Positions 15,716 through 24,234 of a DNA stretch of 64,000 nt are shown one piece after another. This stretch comes from Mycobacteriales bacterium (lineage in GTDB: Bacteria > Actinomycetota > Actinomycetes > DATLTS01), in contig DATLTS010000018.1 of assembly GCA_035533475.1 (NCBI GenBank), forward strand, positions 1 to 64,000, written 5' to 3'. The notes beneath the pieces are model-generated. The model was not told the origin of the DNA, ran no database searches, and worked only from the letters and a program-made list of their open reading frames with translations. The position numbers and the translations under genes are program-made. Positions within the stretch are counted from its first letter, which is position 1, and each line of letters starts with the position of its first letter.

Positions 15716-15721
15716 ACTGTA
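15716..15721 (-). promoter_or_regulatory. -10 element TACAGT, leaderless start
   Basis: TACAGT on the minus strand lies 7 bases before the GTG at 15708 and overlaps the left arm of the antitoxin operator. Confidence 0.5.
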
Positions 15722-15738
15722 TCACGAATCGTCATACA
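15718..15738. promoter_or_regulatory. 21-bp operator palindrome of MazF module
   Basis: TGTAT-c-ACGA-a-TCGT-c-ATACA is a 21-bp palindrome broken only at the centre and one symmetric pair. It overlaps the -10 element of the antitoxin gene, as expected for autoregulation. Confidence 0.6.
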
Positions 15739-15958
15739 CGGTCACAGGTGAGCGGCATCTGCGTAGGCAGGCTCGTCATGGCCAATCCCGGATCCCGACG
15801 GAGGCGTTCACGACAGCACCCGTCCACGAGTAGCCTCGGGAATCGTCGAAAGGTAGCTCTACTCATCGTCCAGATGTAGCGTCTTTGTTCGTCCAGGTGT
15901 AGCCGAACCTCCTGCGCCGCGGCCCGTTTCTTGGCGGTGCGCCGATCCTCGGCCGCCG
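15739..15958. other. Intergenic region with a 15-bp direct repeat
   Basis: About 220 bases without a supportable gene. It contains two copies of TCGTCCAgATGTAGC / TCGTCCAgGTGTAGC (15866-15880 and 15889-15903; 14 of 15 bases equal, 23 bp apart). They could be the end of a lost insertion element or a protein-binding array. Confidence 0.4.
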
Positions 15959-17107
15959 TCAGGCCAGGCACGCCTCGAGAGCGTCGGCGAGCCGCCGGTA
16001 GTCGTCCAGGGTGTTGTAGAGCTGGCCCGAGACCCGGACCCAGCGCCAACCCTGGAAGAACATGACCGGGACCACGACGGCGTACTCGTCCAGCAGCCGG
16101 CGTTCGAGCGAACGCGCCTCATCGGCGTCGAGCTCGCGCGGCAACGCGACCAGCCGCATACCGGCGGTCAGATCGGGATCGGGGAACGGCACCGCGGCCC
16201 CGAACCGGTCGGCGACCAGTGCGGCGCCGCGCCCGGCAAGCTCGGCGTTGTGCCGACGCACCTCCGGCCAACCAGCGGCGGCGAACAGGTCGATGGCGGC
16301 CGGCGCACTGAGCAGCGCGGTCGGATCCCGGGTACCCGTCCAGTCGAACCCCGGCTGGTATCCAGCGTCGTGATCGTGCGAGGCCACCAGCGGATGCAGG
16401 TCCGCCCGACGGTCGGGGGCGGCGTAGAGGACCGCGGCGGACTTCGGGGAGCAAACCCACTTGTGCAGGTTGCCGGTCCAGAAATCCACTCCGAGATCGT
16501 CGAGGTCCAGCTCGAGGGAGCCGGGCGCATGCGCACCGTCGACCAGGATCGTGATCCCGCGCCGGCGGCATTCGGCGGCCAGGTCGCGGATCGGGAAGAC
16601 CAGCCCGGTCGGGGACGCGATCTGGTCGACCAGAAGCAGCTTCGCGCGTGGCCCCAGAGCCTGGATGACCGCGGCGGCGACGTCGCCCGGGCCCTCGACC
16701 TCGATCGGGACGTGGGCCACCACCACCTCGAAGCCCCGCCGGGCCGCCTCCCGGCGCAGCTGGACCAGCACCGCCGGATAGATGTGGTCCGTGCACACCA
16801 CCTCGTCGCCCGGCCCGAGCGGCACCGCCCCCAGCGCGGTCTGGGTGCCGGTCGTGGCGTTCTCGACGAAGACGAGAGAATCCGGGGTGGTTCGCAGGAA
16901 GGTCGCGAGCCGGGACCGGACCTCCGTCAGCAGGGTGCGCAGCCGTCGCAGGTAGAAGTCCGCCGGGTTGGCCTCGAGCGCGGCGCGCAGGCCGGACTGG
17001 ACGTCGAGGACCGCCCGCGGGGTCGCCCCGAAGGCCCCGTGGTTGAGGTAGGCGAGCGCCGGATCGAGGGCCCAGGAATCGGATCGGCGCAACCGGTCCA
17101 GGGTCAC
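15959..17107 (-). CDS. Aminotransferase class V-fold PLP enzyme
   Basis: The 382-residue protein belongs to the class V aminotransferase superfamily near isopenicillin N epimerase-like and cysteine desulfurase-like enzymes. Visible motifs: YLNHGAFGATPRAVLD at the start, FVENATTGTQTAL, LLVDQIASPTGLVFP, the PLP Asp region LVDGAHAPGSLELDL, and the PLP lysine in FWTGNLHKWVCSPK. The reaction could be epimerisation, desulfuration or lyase chemistry; sequence alone does not decide. Its GTG overlaps the TGA of an upstream membrane protein gene by 4 bases, implying a shared transcript. Confidence 0.87.
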   Translation of the reverse strand: MTLDRLRRSDSWALDPALAYLNHGAFGATPRAVLDVQSGLRAALEANPADFYLRRLRTLLTEVRSRLATFLRTTPDSLVFVENATTGTQTALGAVPLGPGDEVVCTDHIYPAVLVQLRREAARRGFEVVVAHVPIEVEGPGDVAAAVIQALGPRAKLLLVDQIASPTGLVFPIRDLAAECRRRGITILVDGAHAPGSLELDLDDLGVDFWTGNLHKWVCSPKSAAVLYAAPDRRADLHPLVASHDHDAGYQPGFDWTGTRDPTALLSAPAAIDLFAAAGWPEVRRHNAELAGRGAALVADRFGAAVPFPDPDLTAGMRLVALPRELDADEARSLERRLLDEYAVVVPVMFFQGWRWVRVSGQLYNTLDDYRRLADALEACLA

Positions 17108-18237
17108 GACGGCACCGTTGAGCTCGGCTGCCGGTTCGGCGGCCGGACCGGCGCGATCGCGTCGACCGGATGCCGGCGCGGGCCCGACCACATGGCCGGG
17201 GGCGCGGCCACCGCCGCGGCGACCGCGTAGGCCGCCTGCTCGTAGTTGACCCGCCAGCCGACGAAATGCGGCCAGGCCTCCTCGGGTTCGCGTTCGAGCG
17301 GGAAGTTGACGCTGGCCAGGCGCCCCACGGCGTCCCGGAACTCTTCGTAGGTGAGGCTGATCCCCTGTCCGGGGTCCGGGTCGATCTCGACCTCGGCGCC
17401 GAGCGCGAGGGCGATCTGCTGGAAACAGGTGAAGCCCATCCGCAGGCACATCCGCGCCGGGACAACCGGCGCGGATGTCGGGCACAGCGCGAGATACATC
17501 GCAGCGGAGTCGAGCACCGCGAGCAGGGCGGTCACCCAGGACGCGTACGCGATCGGCGAGCGGAAGCGGGCCAGCGGTAGGTAGGTCGTGTGGCTCTCCG
17601 CCACGTCCGCCGCCCAGCGTTCCCAGGTCACGTACAGCTCGGGCAGGGTTTGCGTGGAGGTGCTCTCGGTCTGGAAGCCGTAGCGGGTGCGCAGCAGCAG
17701 CTCCGGGCCCCAGGCGGGCAGCCCGGCCCGGGAGTAGAGCAACGTCACCTCCGTCTCCCGCCGGTTGAACGCCCCGTACAGCGTCGGCAGGTAGCCGATC
17801 TGGAGCGCGATCGTGACCAGGCCGGTGAGCGCCGCGACATCATCGACGGCGGCCGAGCCGACCCCGTGCGGCGCGGCGTAGCCCAGGGTGAACAGCGAGG
17901 ACCCGGCCTGGGCGAAGGCGGCGCCGATGCCGGGCGCGGCGAACGGCCAGTCGAGCAGCGCGAAGCCGACGAAGAAGACCGTGAGCCAGGTCGCCAGCTG
18001 GCCGAGGAGGATCGTCGCCGCCTGGGCCGAGTAGAGCCGGTCGCGCGCCTTGGCGTCGTCGATCGGATGCACGAGGACGTGGAAAACGTCGTCCACCGCC
18101 CGGTCGACCGCCCGGGTGAGCCAGCTCCGCACGCGGCGGGGCACTACGACGGTGCCGATCAGGCTCTTCGCCGCGATCAGGACGAGACCACCGCCCGCGA
18201 CCGCGGCGACGGCGCGGGCGCCGATCGGCACGATCAT
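17104..18237 (-). CDS. Ion-channel-like membrane protein, hypothetical
   Basis: A 377-residue protein with an N-terminal helix (12-30), two central helices flanking SLFTLGYAAPHGVG, which looks like a pore-loop segment of a two-TM cation channel, another helix ending LPTLYGAFNRRE, and a long cytoplasmic region with WERWAADVAESHTTYLPLARFRSP. I know similar conserved actinobacterial proteins but no tested function. The TLGYAAP loop lacks a TVGYG selectivity filter, so channel activity is inference. It is translationally coupled to the PLP enzyme. Confidence 0.6.
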   Translation of the reverse strand: MIVPIGARAVAAVAGGGLVLIAAKSLIGTVVVPRRVRSWLTRAVDRAVDDVFHVLVHPIDDAKARDRLYSAQAATILLGQLATWLTVFFVGFALLDWPFAAPGIGAAFAQAGSSLFTLGYAAPHGVGSAAVDDVAALTGLVTIALQIGYLPTLYGAFNRRETEVTLLYSRAGLPAWGPELLLRTRYGFQTESTSTQTLPELYVTWERWAADVAESHTTYLPLARFRSPIAYASWVTALLAVLDSAAMYLALCPTSAPVVPARMCLRMGFTCFQQIALALGAEVEIDPDPGQGISLTYEEFRDAVGRLASVNFPLEREPEEAWPHFVGWRVNYEQAAYAVAAAVAAPPAMWSGPRRHPVDAIAPVRPPNRQPSSTVPS

Positions 18238-18311
18238 GCTCCGCCCTTCCGCATGTGTTCGGCGACACCGGGTAGGCCGACGTTATCCGAACGCGAGGGA
18301 AGGAAATCGTG

Positions 18312-19304
18312 ATGAACTCCAAGGTCGCCGTCGTGACCGGCGGCAGCGCCGGTGTCGGCCGGGCCACCGTCCGGGAGCTCGCCGCCGCGGGCTACAACGT
18401 CGCCGTGCTGGCCCGCGGCCAGGACGGCGCGGAGGCCGCCGCCAAGGAGGTCGAGAACGCCGGGCGACGCGGGCTCGCCGTGCCGATCGACGTCACCGAC
18501 CTCGATGCCCTGCGGGCGGCGGCGGAACGGGTGGAGCGCGAGTTGGGCCCGATCGACCTGTGGGTCAACGTGGCGTTCGTGGGTGCGCTCGCCTACTTCT
18601 GGGACACCTCGCCGGACGAGTACCGCCGGATCACCGACGTGACCTACTTCGGTCAGGTCAACGGGGTCCGGGTGGCGCTCGAACGGATGCGCCCCCGCGA
18701 CGCCGGGGTCATCGTCAACGTCGGTTCGGCGCTCGCGTTCCGCGGGATCCCGCTCCAGTCCGCGTACTGCGGAGCCAAGCACGCGATCAAAGGCTTCACC
18801 GAATCGGTGATCACCGAGCTGCGGAGCGAGCAAAGCCGGGTCAGGCTCTGCATGGTCGAGCTGCCCGGCATGAACACCCCGCAGTTCACCTGGAACCTGA
18901 ACAAGATGCCCGGGCATCCGAAGCCGGTGCCGCCGATCTATCAGCCGGAGCTCGCGGCCCGCGCGGTCGCGTTCCTCGCCCGGCATCCCAGGCGCAACAT
19001 GTGGGTCGGGATCCCGACCGCCTACACCATCCTGGGCAACCGGATCGCGCCGGCATTCCTCGACTGGTACCTCGGCCGGACCGGGGTGAAGGGGCAGCTC
19101 ACCCAGCAGCCGCTGCCCCGGTTCCCGAGCAACGTGTTCGAGCCGGTGGCGGGGGACCACGGTGCCCACGGGCCGTTCGACGCGCACGCGCGCAGCCCGA
19201 TGCTGTGGGCGTCCATGCACCGGGCGCTCGTGACCGGTGCCGCGGTGGCCGCCGCGACGGCCGCCACGCTGCGTCGGTTCCGGGTCAGCCGAACCGGCCG
19301 GTGA
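18312..19304 (+). CDS. SDR family NAD(P)-dependent oxidoreductase
   Basis: The 330-residue protein has a classical SDR Rossmann core: the cofactor loop T-G-G-S-A-G-V-G at residues 9-16, LWVNVAFVG in place of the usual NNAG motif, [10 protein letters not shown], and the catalytic Tyr/Lys in [15 protein letters not shown]-terminal extension of about 90 residues (from [15 protein letters not shown]) ends in a hydrophobic Ala-rich helix and a basic tail. Replacement of NNAG by VNVA is unusual. AGGA lies 7 bases from the ATG. The last 20 bases overlap the end of the convergent pstB. Confidence 0.88.
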   Translation: MNSKVAVVTGGSAGVGRATVRELAAAGYNVAVLARGQDGAEAAAKEVENAGRRGLAVPIDVTDLDALRAAAERVERELGPIDLWVNVAFVGALAYFWDTSPDEYRRITDVTYFGQVNGVRVALERMRPRDAGVIVNVGSALAFRGIPLQSAYCGAKHAIKGFTESVITELRSEQSRVRLCMVELPGMNTPQFTWNLNKMPGHPKPVPPIYQPELAARAVAFLARHPRRNMWVGIPTAYTILGNRIAPAFLDWYLGRTGVKGQLTQQPLPRFPSNVFEPVAGDHGAHGPFDAHARSPMLWASMHRALVTGAAVAAATAATLRRFRVSRTGR

Positions 19305-20061
19305 TGTAGTCCTCGGTGCGCTGCTCGCGGGGGTTGGTGAAGATCCGGTTGGTGACGTCGGTCTCGACCAGGTAGCCGGGCTCCCCCGGCCCGCGCAGGG
19401 TGAAGAAGGCCGTGACGTCGCTGACCCGGGCCGCCTGCTGCATGTTGTGGGTGACGATGACGATCGTGTACCGGTCCTTGAGATCCGACATCAGATCTTC
19501 GATCGCCAGCGTCGAGATGGGGTCGAGCGAACTGCACGGCTCGTCCATCAGCAGGACCTGAGGCTCGACGGCGAGGGCGCGGGCGATGCACAGCCGCTGC
19601 TGCTGGCCGCCGGACAGACCCGCTCCCGGCCTGCCGAGCCGGTCCTTGACCTCGCGCCACAGGTTCGCCGCGGTCAGCGAGCGTTCCACCGCGGTGTCGA
19701 GATCTGCCTTCTTCCGGACACCGGTTAGCCGCAGCCCACTTGCGACGTTGTCGTAGATGGACATGGTCGGGAACGGGTTGGGCCGCTGGAAGACCATCCC
19801 CACCGCCCGCCGGACCGCGACCGGATCCACGGCGGAGGCGTAGATGTCCTCGTCGTCGAGCAGGACCCGGCCGGTGATCCGGCCTCCGGGGGTGATCTCG
19901 TGGAGCCGGTTGAGGGTGCGCAGGAACGTCGACTTGCCACACCCGGAGGGCCCGATCAAGGCGGTCACCGTCTTCGGTTCGATGACCAGCGAGACGTCGT
20001 CGACCGCCTGGACGCTGCCGTAGAAGCAGGACAGACCGATCGTCTCGATCCGCTTCGCCAT
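19285..20061 (-). CDS. pstB: Phosphate ABC transporter ATP-binding protein PstB
   Basis: A 258-residue ABC ATPase with Walker A GPSGCGKS (37-44), the PstB-typical [18 protein letters not shown], signature LSGGQQQR and Walker [14 protein letters not shown]. The segment [17 protein letters not shown] is diagnostic for PstB. It energises import of inorganic phosphate through PstCA. It is the last gene of pstSCAB, 27 bases after pstA. Its 3-prime end overlaps the convergent SDR gene. Confidence 0.97.
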   Translation of the reverse strand: MAKRIETIGLSCFYGSVQAVDDVSLVIEPKTVTALIGPSGCGKSTFLRTLNRLHEITPGGRITGRVLLDDEDIYASAVDPVAVRRAVGMVFQRPNPFPTMSIYDNVASGLRLTGVRKKADLDTAVERSLTAANLWREVKDRLGRPGAGLSGGQQQRLCIARALAVEPQVLLMDEPCSSLDPISTLAIEDLMSDLKDRYTIVIVTHNMQQAARVSDVTAFFTLRGPGEPGYLVETDVTNRIFTNPREQRTEDYITGRFG

Positions 20062-20088
20062 GACTCCTCGTCTCCCGGGCTTTCCAGG

Positions 20089-21147
20089 CTACCGGGCGAC
20101 CCGGCTATTTCGCCGGGTCACCAACCGGGCGGTGACGTAGAGCAACACGACGATCGCGATCAGGGTGAAGGCGGCCGCCCAGGCCCGGTTGACCGACGCC
20201 GGGTAGGCCTGCTGCGCACCGACGAAGATGATCAGCGGTAGTGCGCTCTGCGCGCCGTGCAGCGGGTCGACGTTGATGTAGCTGGAACCGAAGGCGGTGA
20301 GTAGCAGTGGAGCGGTCTCGCCGGTCACCCGGGCCACGGCCAGCATGACCCCGGTCGTCAGGCCGGCGGACGCGGTCGGAAGCACGACCGACACGATCGT
20401 CCGCCACCGGGGAATGCCGAGCGCGTAGCTGGCCTCGCGCAGCTGGCCGGGGACCAGAGCCAGCATGTCGGTCGAGGCGCGGATGACCACCGGCAGCATG
20501 AGCACGGCCAGCGACAACGCACCGGCACCGCCGGAGAAGCCGCCGTGCAGCCCGATCACGATGAAGGCGAAGATGAACAGACCGGCGACGATCGACGGCA
20601 CCCCGGTCATGACGTCGACGACGAATCGCGTCGTCCGGGCGAGGCTCCCTCGGCCGTACTCGTTGAGATAGATGGCCACCAGCACGCCGATCGGCACGCT
20701 GATCGCCGTCGCCAGACCGACCTGCTCGACGGTTCCGATGATCGCGTGGTAGACGCCGCCGCCCGCCGAGTCGGGCGAGACACCGGCCAGCGAGTGGGTG
20801 AAGAAGGTGGCGCTGAGGTGGGGGACCCCCTTGGCGACGGTGTAGTACAGCACCAGCAGCAGGGGCAGGAGGGCGAGCACGAAGGCGCCGGCGACGAGCG
20901 AGGTGGCCAGCCGGTCGACCGCCCGTCGGCGGCCCTCTACGAGCATCGAACCGGCGACCAGGCCGGCCGTCACGAGGAAAGCGGTGAACACGACGAAGTC
21001 CGCGTCGCCCTGCATCGGGGTGACGGCGAACAGCAGCACGGACAGGAGGACCGCTCCCGCGACGACCGCGCCGTTCCCGAGCCGGGTGATCCGCCGGTCC
21101 GCCGAGGCCAGCCCGGCCGACTGGCGGGTCGTGACCAGTGCGCTCAT
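20089..21147 (-). CDS. pstA: Phosphate ABC transporter permease PstA
   Basis: The 352-residue permease has an extra N-terminal stretch with three helices before the usual six-helix core. PstA signatures include VEQVGLATAISVPIGVLVAI, VVDVMTGVPSIVAGLFIFAF and REASYALGIPRWRTIVSVVLP (the EAA loop contacting PstB), then ARVTGETAPLLLTA. It forms the channel with PstC. Its ATG overlaps the TGA of pstC by 4 bases, so translation is coupled. Confidence 0.96.
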   Translation of the reverse strand: MSALVTTRQSAGLASADRRITRLGNGAVVAGAVLLSVLLFAVTPMQGDADFVVFTAFLVTAGLVAGSMLVEGRRRAVDRLATSLVAGAFVLALLPLLLVLYYTVAKGVPHLSATFFTHSLAGVSPDSAGGGVYHAIIGTVEQVGLATAISVPIGVLVAIYLNEYGRGSLARTTRFVVDVMTGVPSIVAGLFIFAFIVIGLHGGFSGGAGALSLAVLMLPVVIRASTDMLALVPGQLREASYALGIPRWRTIVSVVLPTASAGLTTGVMLAVARVTGETAPLLLTAFGSSYINVDPLHGAQSALPLIIFVGAQQAYPASVNRAWAAAFTLIAIVVLLYVTARLVTRRNSRVAR

Positions 21148-22115
21148 ACCGCCGCGCTCCGTTCGACCGCGCCGGCCCGGTAGATGATCGCCCGGGCGAC
21201 GACCGCGACCCCCATCGTCATCGCGAACAGGACCAGCCCGGCGGCCATCAGCGCACCGCGACCGACCGGGCCGGCTTCGCCGAACTGGTTGGCGATCAGG
21301 GCGGCGATCGTCTCGAGCTTGCCCGGGAGCAGGATGTGGGCGTTGATCGTGTAGCCGGTGCCGAGGACGAGCGCGACCGCGATGGTCTCCCCGAGCGCGC
21401 GGCCGAAGCCGAGGATGACGGCGCCGACCATGCCGGGACGGCTCACCGGCAGCATCGCGGTCCGGATCATCTCCCAGCGGGTGGCCCCGAGCGCGAGCGC
21501 GGCTTCCCGCTGCGCGGGTTCGACCTGCGCCAGCACCTCACGGCTGATCGCGGAAATGATCGGGATGATCATGATTGCGAGGACGAGCGAAGCGGCGAAG
21601 ACCGACTTGCTCGCGACCGACGTCGCGTCCTGGCTGTTGGCGAACAGCGGGATGAACCCGAGGTGGCGGGCCAGGAAGTGCTGTAAGCCGATCAGGTGGG
21701 GCACGAGGAAGTACAGGCCCCAGAGCCCGTAGACGACGGAGGGGATCGCGGCCAGCATGTCGGTCAGGTAACCGAGCAGGTGGGCGATCCGTCGCGGGGC
21801 GTAGACCACCACGTAGAGCGCGACGCCCAGGGCGATCGGGAAGGCCATGAGCAGGGCCAGCGCGCTCGACAGCGCCGATCCGAACGCGACCGCCGCCACC
21901 CCGAAGAGGCCGGCCGTGTCCGGGTCCCACCCGAACGTCGTCCAGAAGCTTCCGTGGTCGGAGCGGATCGCCGGCACCGCCTGGACCAGGAGGAACACGG
22001 TGATCGCGACGAGGATCCCCAGCACGAGCACCGCGGCCAGCCGGGTCAGGCTGCGGAAGATCGGGTCAGCCAACCGGCCGCGCCGCCCCCCGGCGGCGGC
22101 GGTGAGGGAACTCAC
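21144..22115 (-). CDS. pstC: Phosphate ABC transporter permease PstC
   Basis: A 323-residue permease with six helices. PstC features: WDPDTAGLFGVAAVAFGSAL, DMLAAIPSVVYGLWGLYFLVP, the EAA loop REAALALGATRWEMIRTAMLP and GFGRALGETIAVALVLG. It pairs with PstA. The start is GTG with AAAGG upstream; 76 bases separate it from pstS. Confidence 0.96.
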   Translation of the reverse strand: MSSLTAAAGGRRGRLADPIFRSLTRLAAVLVLGILVAITVFLLVQAVPAIRSDHGSFWTTFGWDPDTAGLFGVAAVAFGSALSSALALLMAFPIALGVALYVVVYAPRRIAHLLGYLTDMLAAIPSVVYGLWGLYFLVPHLIGLQHFLARHLGFIPLFANSQDATSVASKSVFAASLVLAIMIIPIISAISREVLAQVEPAQREAALALGATRWEMIRTAMLPVSRPGMVGAVILGFGRALGETIAVALVLGTGYTINAHILLPGKLETIAALIANQFGEAGPVGRGALMAAGLVLFAMTMGVAVVARAIIYRAGAVERSAAV

Positions 22116-22191
22116 CGGTGCGGACCTTTCGACGGGCGGGTCAGGACCAGGGGCGGGCGCCCCTGGTCGCGGACGATAGCGCAGCCGCGGG

Positions 22192-23301
22192 TCAGGAGAT
22201 CGCGGCGATCGTCGCGGTGTCCCGGGTCACCAGCGTGCTGGGCAGCGGGGCGAAGCCCAGGCCGGTGGCGTACTGCTGACCGGTGGTGACCGCGTAGGTG
22301 AGGTAGTCCTTGAGCAGCGCGACGGTGCCCGCGCTGACGCTAGACGGATAGGTCGTGCACGTGATGACGTAGGTAACCGTCGAGATCGGGTAGGCGTTGG
22401 GATCGGTGGGGCGGAAGTTGAGCTTCGCGCTGAGGTCGTCGGGCCCGGCCGGCGCCACGGTGAGGCTGGCCAGCCCGGTACTCACGTTCGCGGCGTTCAA
22501 GGCGACGTAGCTGCCGCCGGCGTTCTTCACCTGTGCCGTCGGCAGGTTGTGCGCGGTCGCGTAGTTCTGCTCGACGTAGGTGATGCCGCCGGTCGTCGAG
22601 GCGACCCCGGCCGAGACCCCGGCGCTCTGCGCCGCCCCCTGCCCGACCGGGAAGTTGACCGTCTTCCCGCTCCCCAGGGCCCAGTTCGTCGCCGCGTCCT
22701 TGAGGAAACCGGTGAACACCGCCGTCGTGCCCGACGCGTCCGACCGGTAGAAGACGGAGATGTGGGTGCTCGGCAGCGCCACCCCCGGGTTGTCCTGGGT
22801 CAGCGCCGAGGCGTTCCAGGTCGTGATCGAACCGTCGAAGATCCCGGCGATCGTGTCCGGTGAGAGCTTGAGCGAATGCACGGTCGGGAGGTTCCAGGTG
22901 AGGGCCACCCCGCCCGCCGCGACCGGGATGTCCAGCGCCAGGCTGTGGCAGCGACCATCCGCGCCCGGACGGTCCTTGCTGGTGAGGATGACGTCGTCGC
23001 CGGCGAAGGTCTGGGTCCCGGAACTGAACAGGGAAACCCCGGCACCCGATCCGTCACCGGTGTAGTCGATCTGGGCGTTGGAGCACTGCGCGGTGAACTG
23101 CGCGATCCACTTGAGCTCCATCGGCTGCTGGAACGTCGAGCCGGCACCGCTCAGGGTTCCGCCGGCGCAGCCGGCAGCCTGGGTCGAGCCGCTGCTCGGG
23201 GTGCCGCCCGGGGCGCCGTTGTTGTTGTTGCTCCCGCAACCCGCGATCAGCATCGCCGCCGTGCCTACCGCCAGCAGTCCGCCGCGCCGTCCGATCCTCA
23301 C
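22192..23301 (-). CDS. pstS: Phosphate-binding lipoprotein PstS
   Basis: The 369-residue protein has a lipoprotein signal (lipobox IAGC, Cys22), a Gly/Ser/Asn-rich linker, and a PstS fold: LSGAGSTFQQPMELKWIAQF, DYTGDGSGAGVSLF, HISVFYRSDASGTTAVFTGF. The Ser/Thr/Asp/Arg positions that hydrogen-bond phosphate are visible in these motifs. It is the high-affinity phosphate receptor and first gene of pstSCAB. Three 11-bp direct repeats of PHO-box type lie about 90 bases upstream, so induction by phosphate limitation is expected. GGAGG precedes the GTG. Confidence 0.97.
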   Translation of the reverse strand: MRIGRRGGLLAVGTAAMLIAGCGSNNNNGAPGGTPSSGSTQAAGCAGGTLSGAGSTFQQPMELKWIAQFTAQCSNAQIDYTGDGSGAGVSLFSSGTQTFAGDDVILTSKDRPGADGRCHSLALDIPVAAGGVALTWNLPTVHSLKLSPDTIAGIFDGSITTWNASALTQDNPGVALPSTHISVFYRSDASGTTAVFTGFLKDAATNWALGSGKTVNFPVGQGAAQSAGVSAGVASTTGGITYVEQNYATAHNLPTAQVKNAGGSYVALNAANVSTGLASLTVAPAGPDDLSAKLNFRPTDPNAYPISTVTYVITCTTYPSSVSAGTVALLKDYLTYAVTTGQQYATGLGFAPLPSTLVTRDTATIAAIS

Positions 23302-23392
23302 GATGGGTTGTCCTCCCGTGGTCGCCCGCGCCGGTGCCTACCGACGTCGCCGACGACGCTAGGAAGATCGGATGACGGGATCGCCCCGTCGA

Positions 23393-23425
23393 CATGAACG
23401 GAAGGTGAACGACGGACGAACAGTC
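23393..23425 (-). promoter_or_regulatory. PHO box upstream of pstS, three 11-bp units
   Basis: On the coding strand of pstS three units at exact 11-bp spacing read GTTCGTCCGTC, GTTCACCTTCC and GTTCATGTCGA. The GTTCACC-type 11-bp direct repeat is the known PhoP-binding PHO box of Streptomyces. The adjacent SenX3/RegX3-type pair would be the regulator. Confidence 0.7.
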
Positions 23426-23428
23426 CGG

Positions 23429-24094
23429 TCAGGGGCCGCCGAGGGCGCCGAGGGTGGCGCGCTCCCCGGTCACCAGGTAGATGACCCGGCGCGCGACCGA
23501 GACCGCGTGGTCGCAGAACCGCTCGTAGTAGCGACCGCACAAGGTCACGTCGATCGCCCGCTCCACCCCACCCTCCCAGTCCGGGGTGAGAATGATCTGG
23601 AAAAGCTTGCGGTGCAGGTTGTCCATCACGTCGTCGTCCTTCTCCAGCTCCGCCGCAAGGTCGACGTCCCGGGTGGCGACCACGCTCCCGCACTTGGTGA
23701 CGATCCGCTGCGCGACCTGACCCATCTCGAGGACCGTCGCCCGCAGCTCCTGCGGGATCGCCTGGACCGGATACCTACGGCGGGCCACCTTGGCGATGTG
23801 GTGCGCGAGGTCGCCCATCCGCTCCAGGTCACTGGACATCCGCAGGCTCGTGATCAGGATCCGCAGGTCGCTGGCCACCGGCTGCTGGCGGGCAAGCAGC
23901 TCGAACGCGCGCGATTCCACGTCCTGGTAGGCGGCGTCGATCCCCTCGTCGGCCGAGATGACGCTCTCCGCGAGGGCCAGGTCGGCATCCAGCAACGCCT
24001 GGGTGGCGCCGTTGATGGCGCTGCCGACGATCTGGGTCATCGAGACGATCGTCGCGAGGATGGCGTCCAGCTCGTCGTGGTAAAGATCCCGCAC
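23429..24094 (-). CDS. phoU: Phosphate signalling protein PhoU
   Basis: This 221-residue, all-helical protein begins VRDLYHDELDAILATIVSMT and has two PhoU three-helix bundles, each with the E/D-x-x-x-D metal motif: DEGIDAAYQDVESRAFELLARQQPVASDLR in the first and KDDDVMDNLHRKLF in the second. PhoU links the Pst transporter to the sensor kinase and keeps it inactive when phosphate is ample. The GTG at 24094 has an excellent ribosome site (GGAAGGAG, 5 bases). It is divergent from the sensor kinase gene. Confidence 0.95.
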   Translation of the reverse strand: MRDLYHDELDAILATIVSMTQIVGSAINGATQALLDADLALAESVISADEGIDAAYQDVESRAFELLARQQPVASDLRILITSLRMSSDLERMGDLAHHIAKVARRRYPVQAIPQELRATVLEMGQVAQRIVTKCGSVVATRDVDLAAELEKDDDVMDNLHRKLFQIILTPDWEGGVERAIDVTLCGRYYERFCDHAVSVARRVIYLVTGERATLGALGGP

Positions 24095-24152
24095 GTCGAC
24101 TCCTTCCCCCGGCCCGGTCCAGCTTCTCACGGAACCGCCCGGCCGCCGGGCG

Positions 24153-24175
24153 GGTGAATGAACGGTGACGGGCGC
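24153..24175. promoter_or_regulatory. PHO-box-like repeat between phoU and the kinase gene
   Basis: GGTGAATGAAC followed by GGTGACGGGCG are two 11-bp units in direct repeat, equivalent on the other strand to GTTCATTCACC. Position between phoU and the divergent kinase gene suggests autoregulation by the response regulator. Confidence 0.5.
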
Positions 24176-24222
24176 GTCGGTGAATTCCCGATGTCCGGCC
24201 GGGTTCCCCGCCGATGCCTCCC

Positions 24223-24228
24223 TATCCT
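24223..24228 (+). promoter_or_regulatory. -10 element TATCCT, leaderless start
   Basis: TATCCT lies 6 bases before the GTG at 24235. It favours this start over the ATG at 24214, which lies upstream of the hexamer. Confidence 0.5.
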
Positions 24229-24234
24229 GAGATC

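Noticed and set aside
17107-17485. Upstream extension of the PLP enzyme
   Set aside because: It overlaps the membrane protein gene and has shadow composition; GTG 17107 gives the normal family start.
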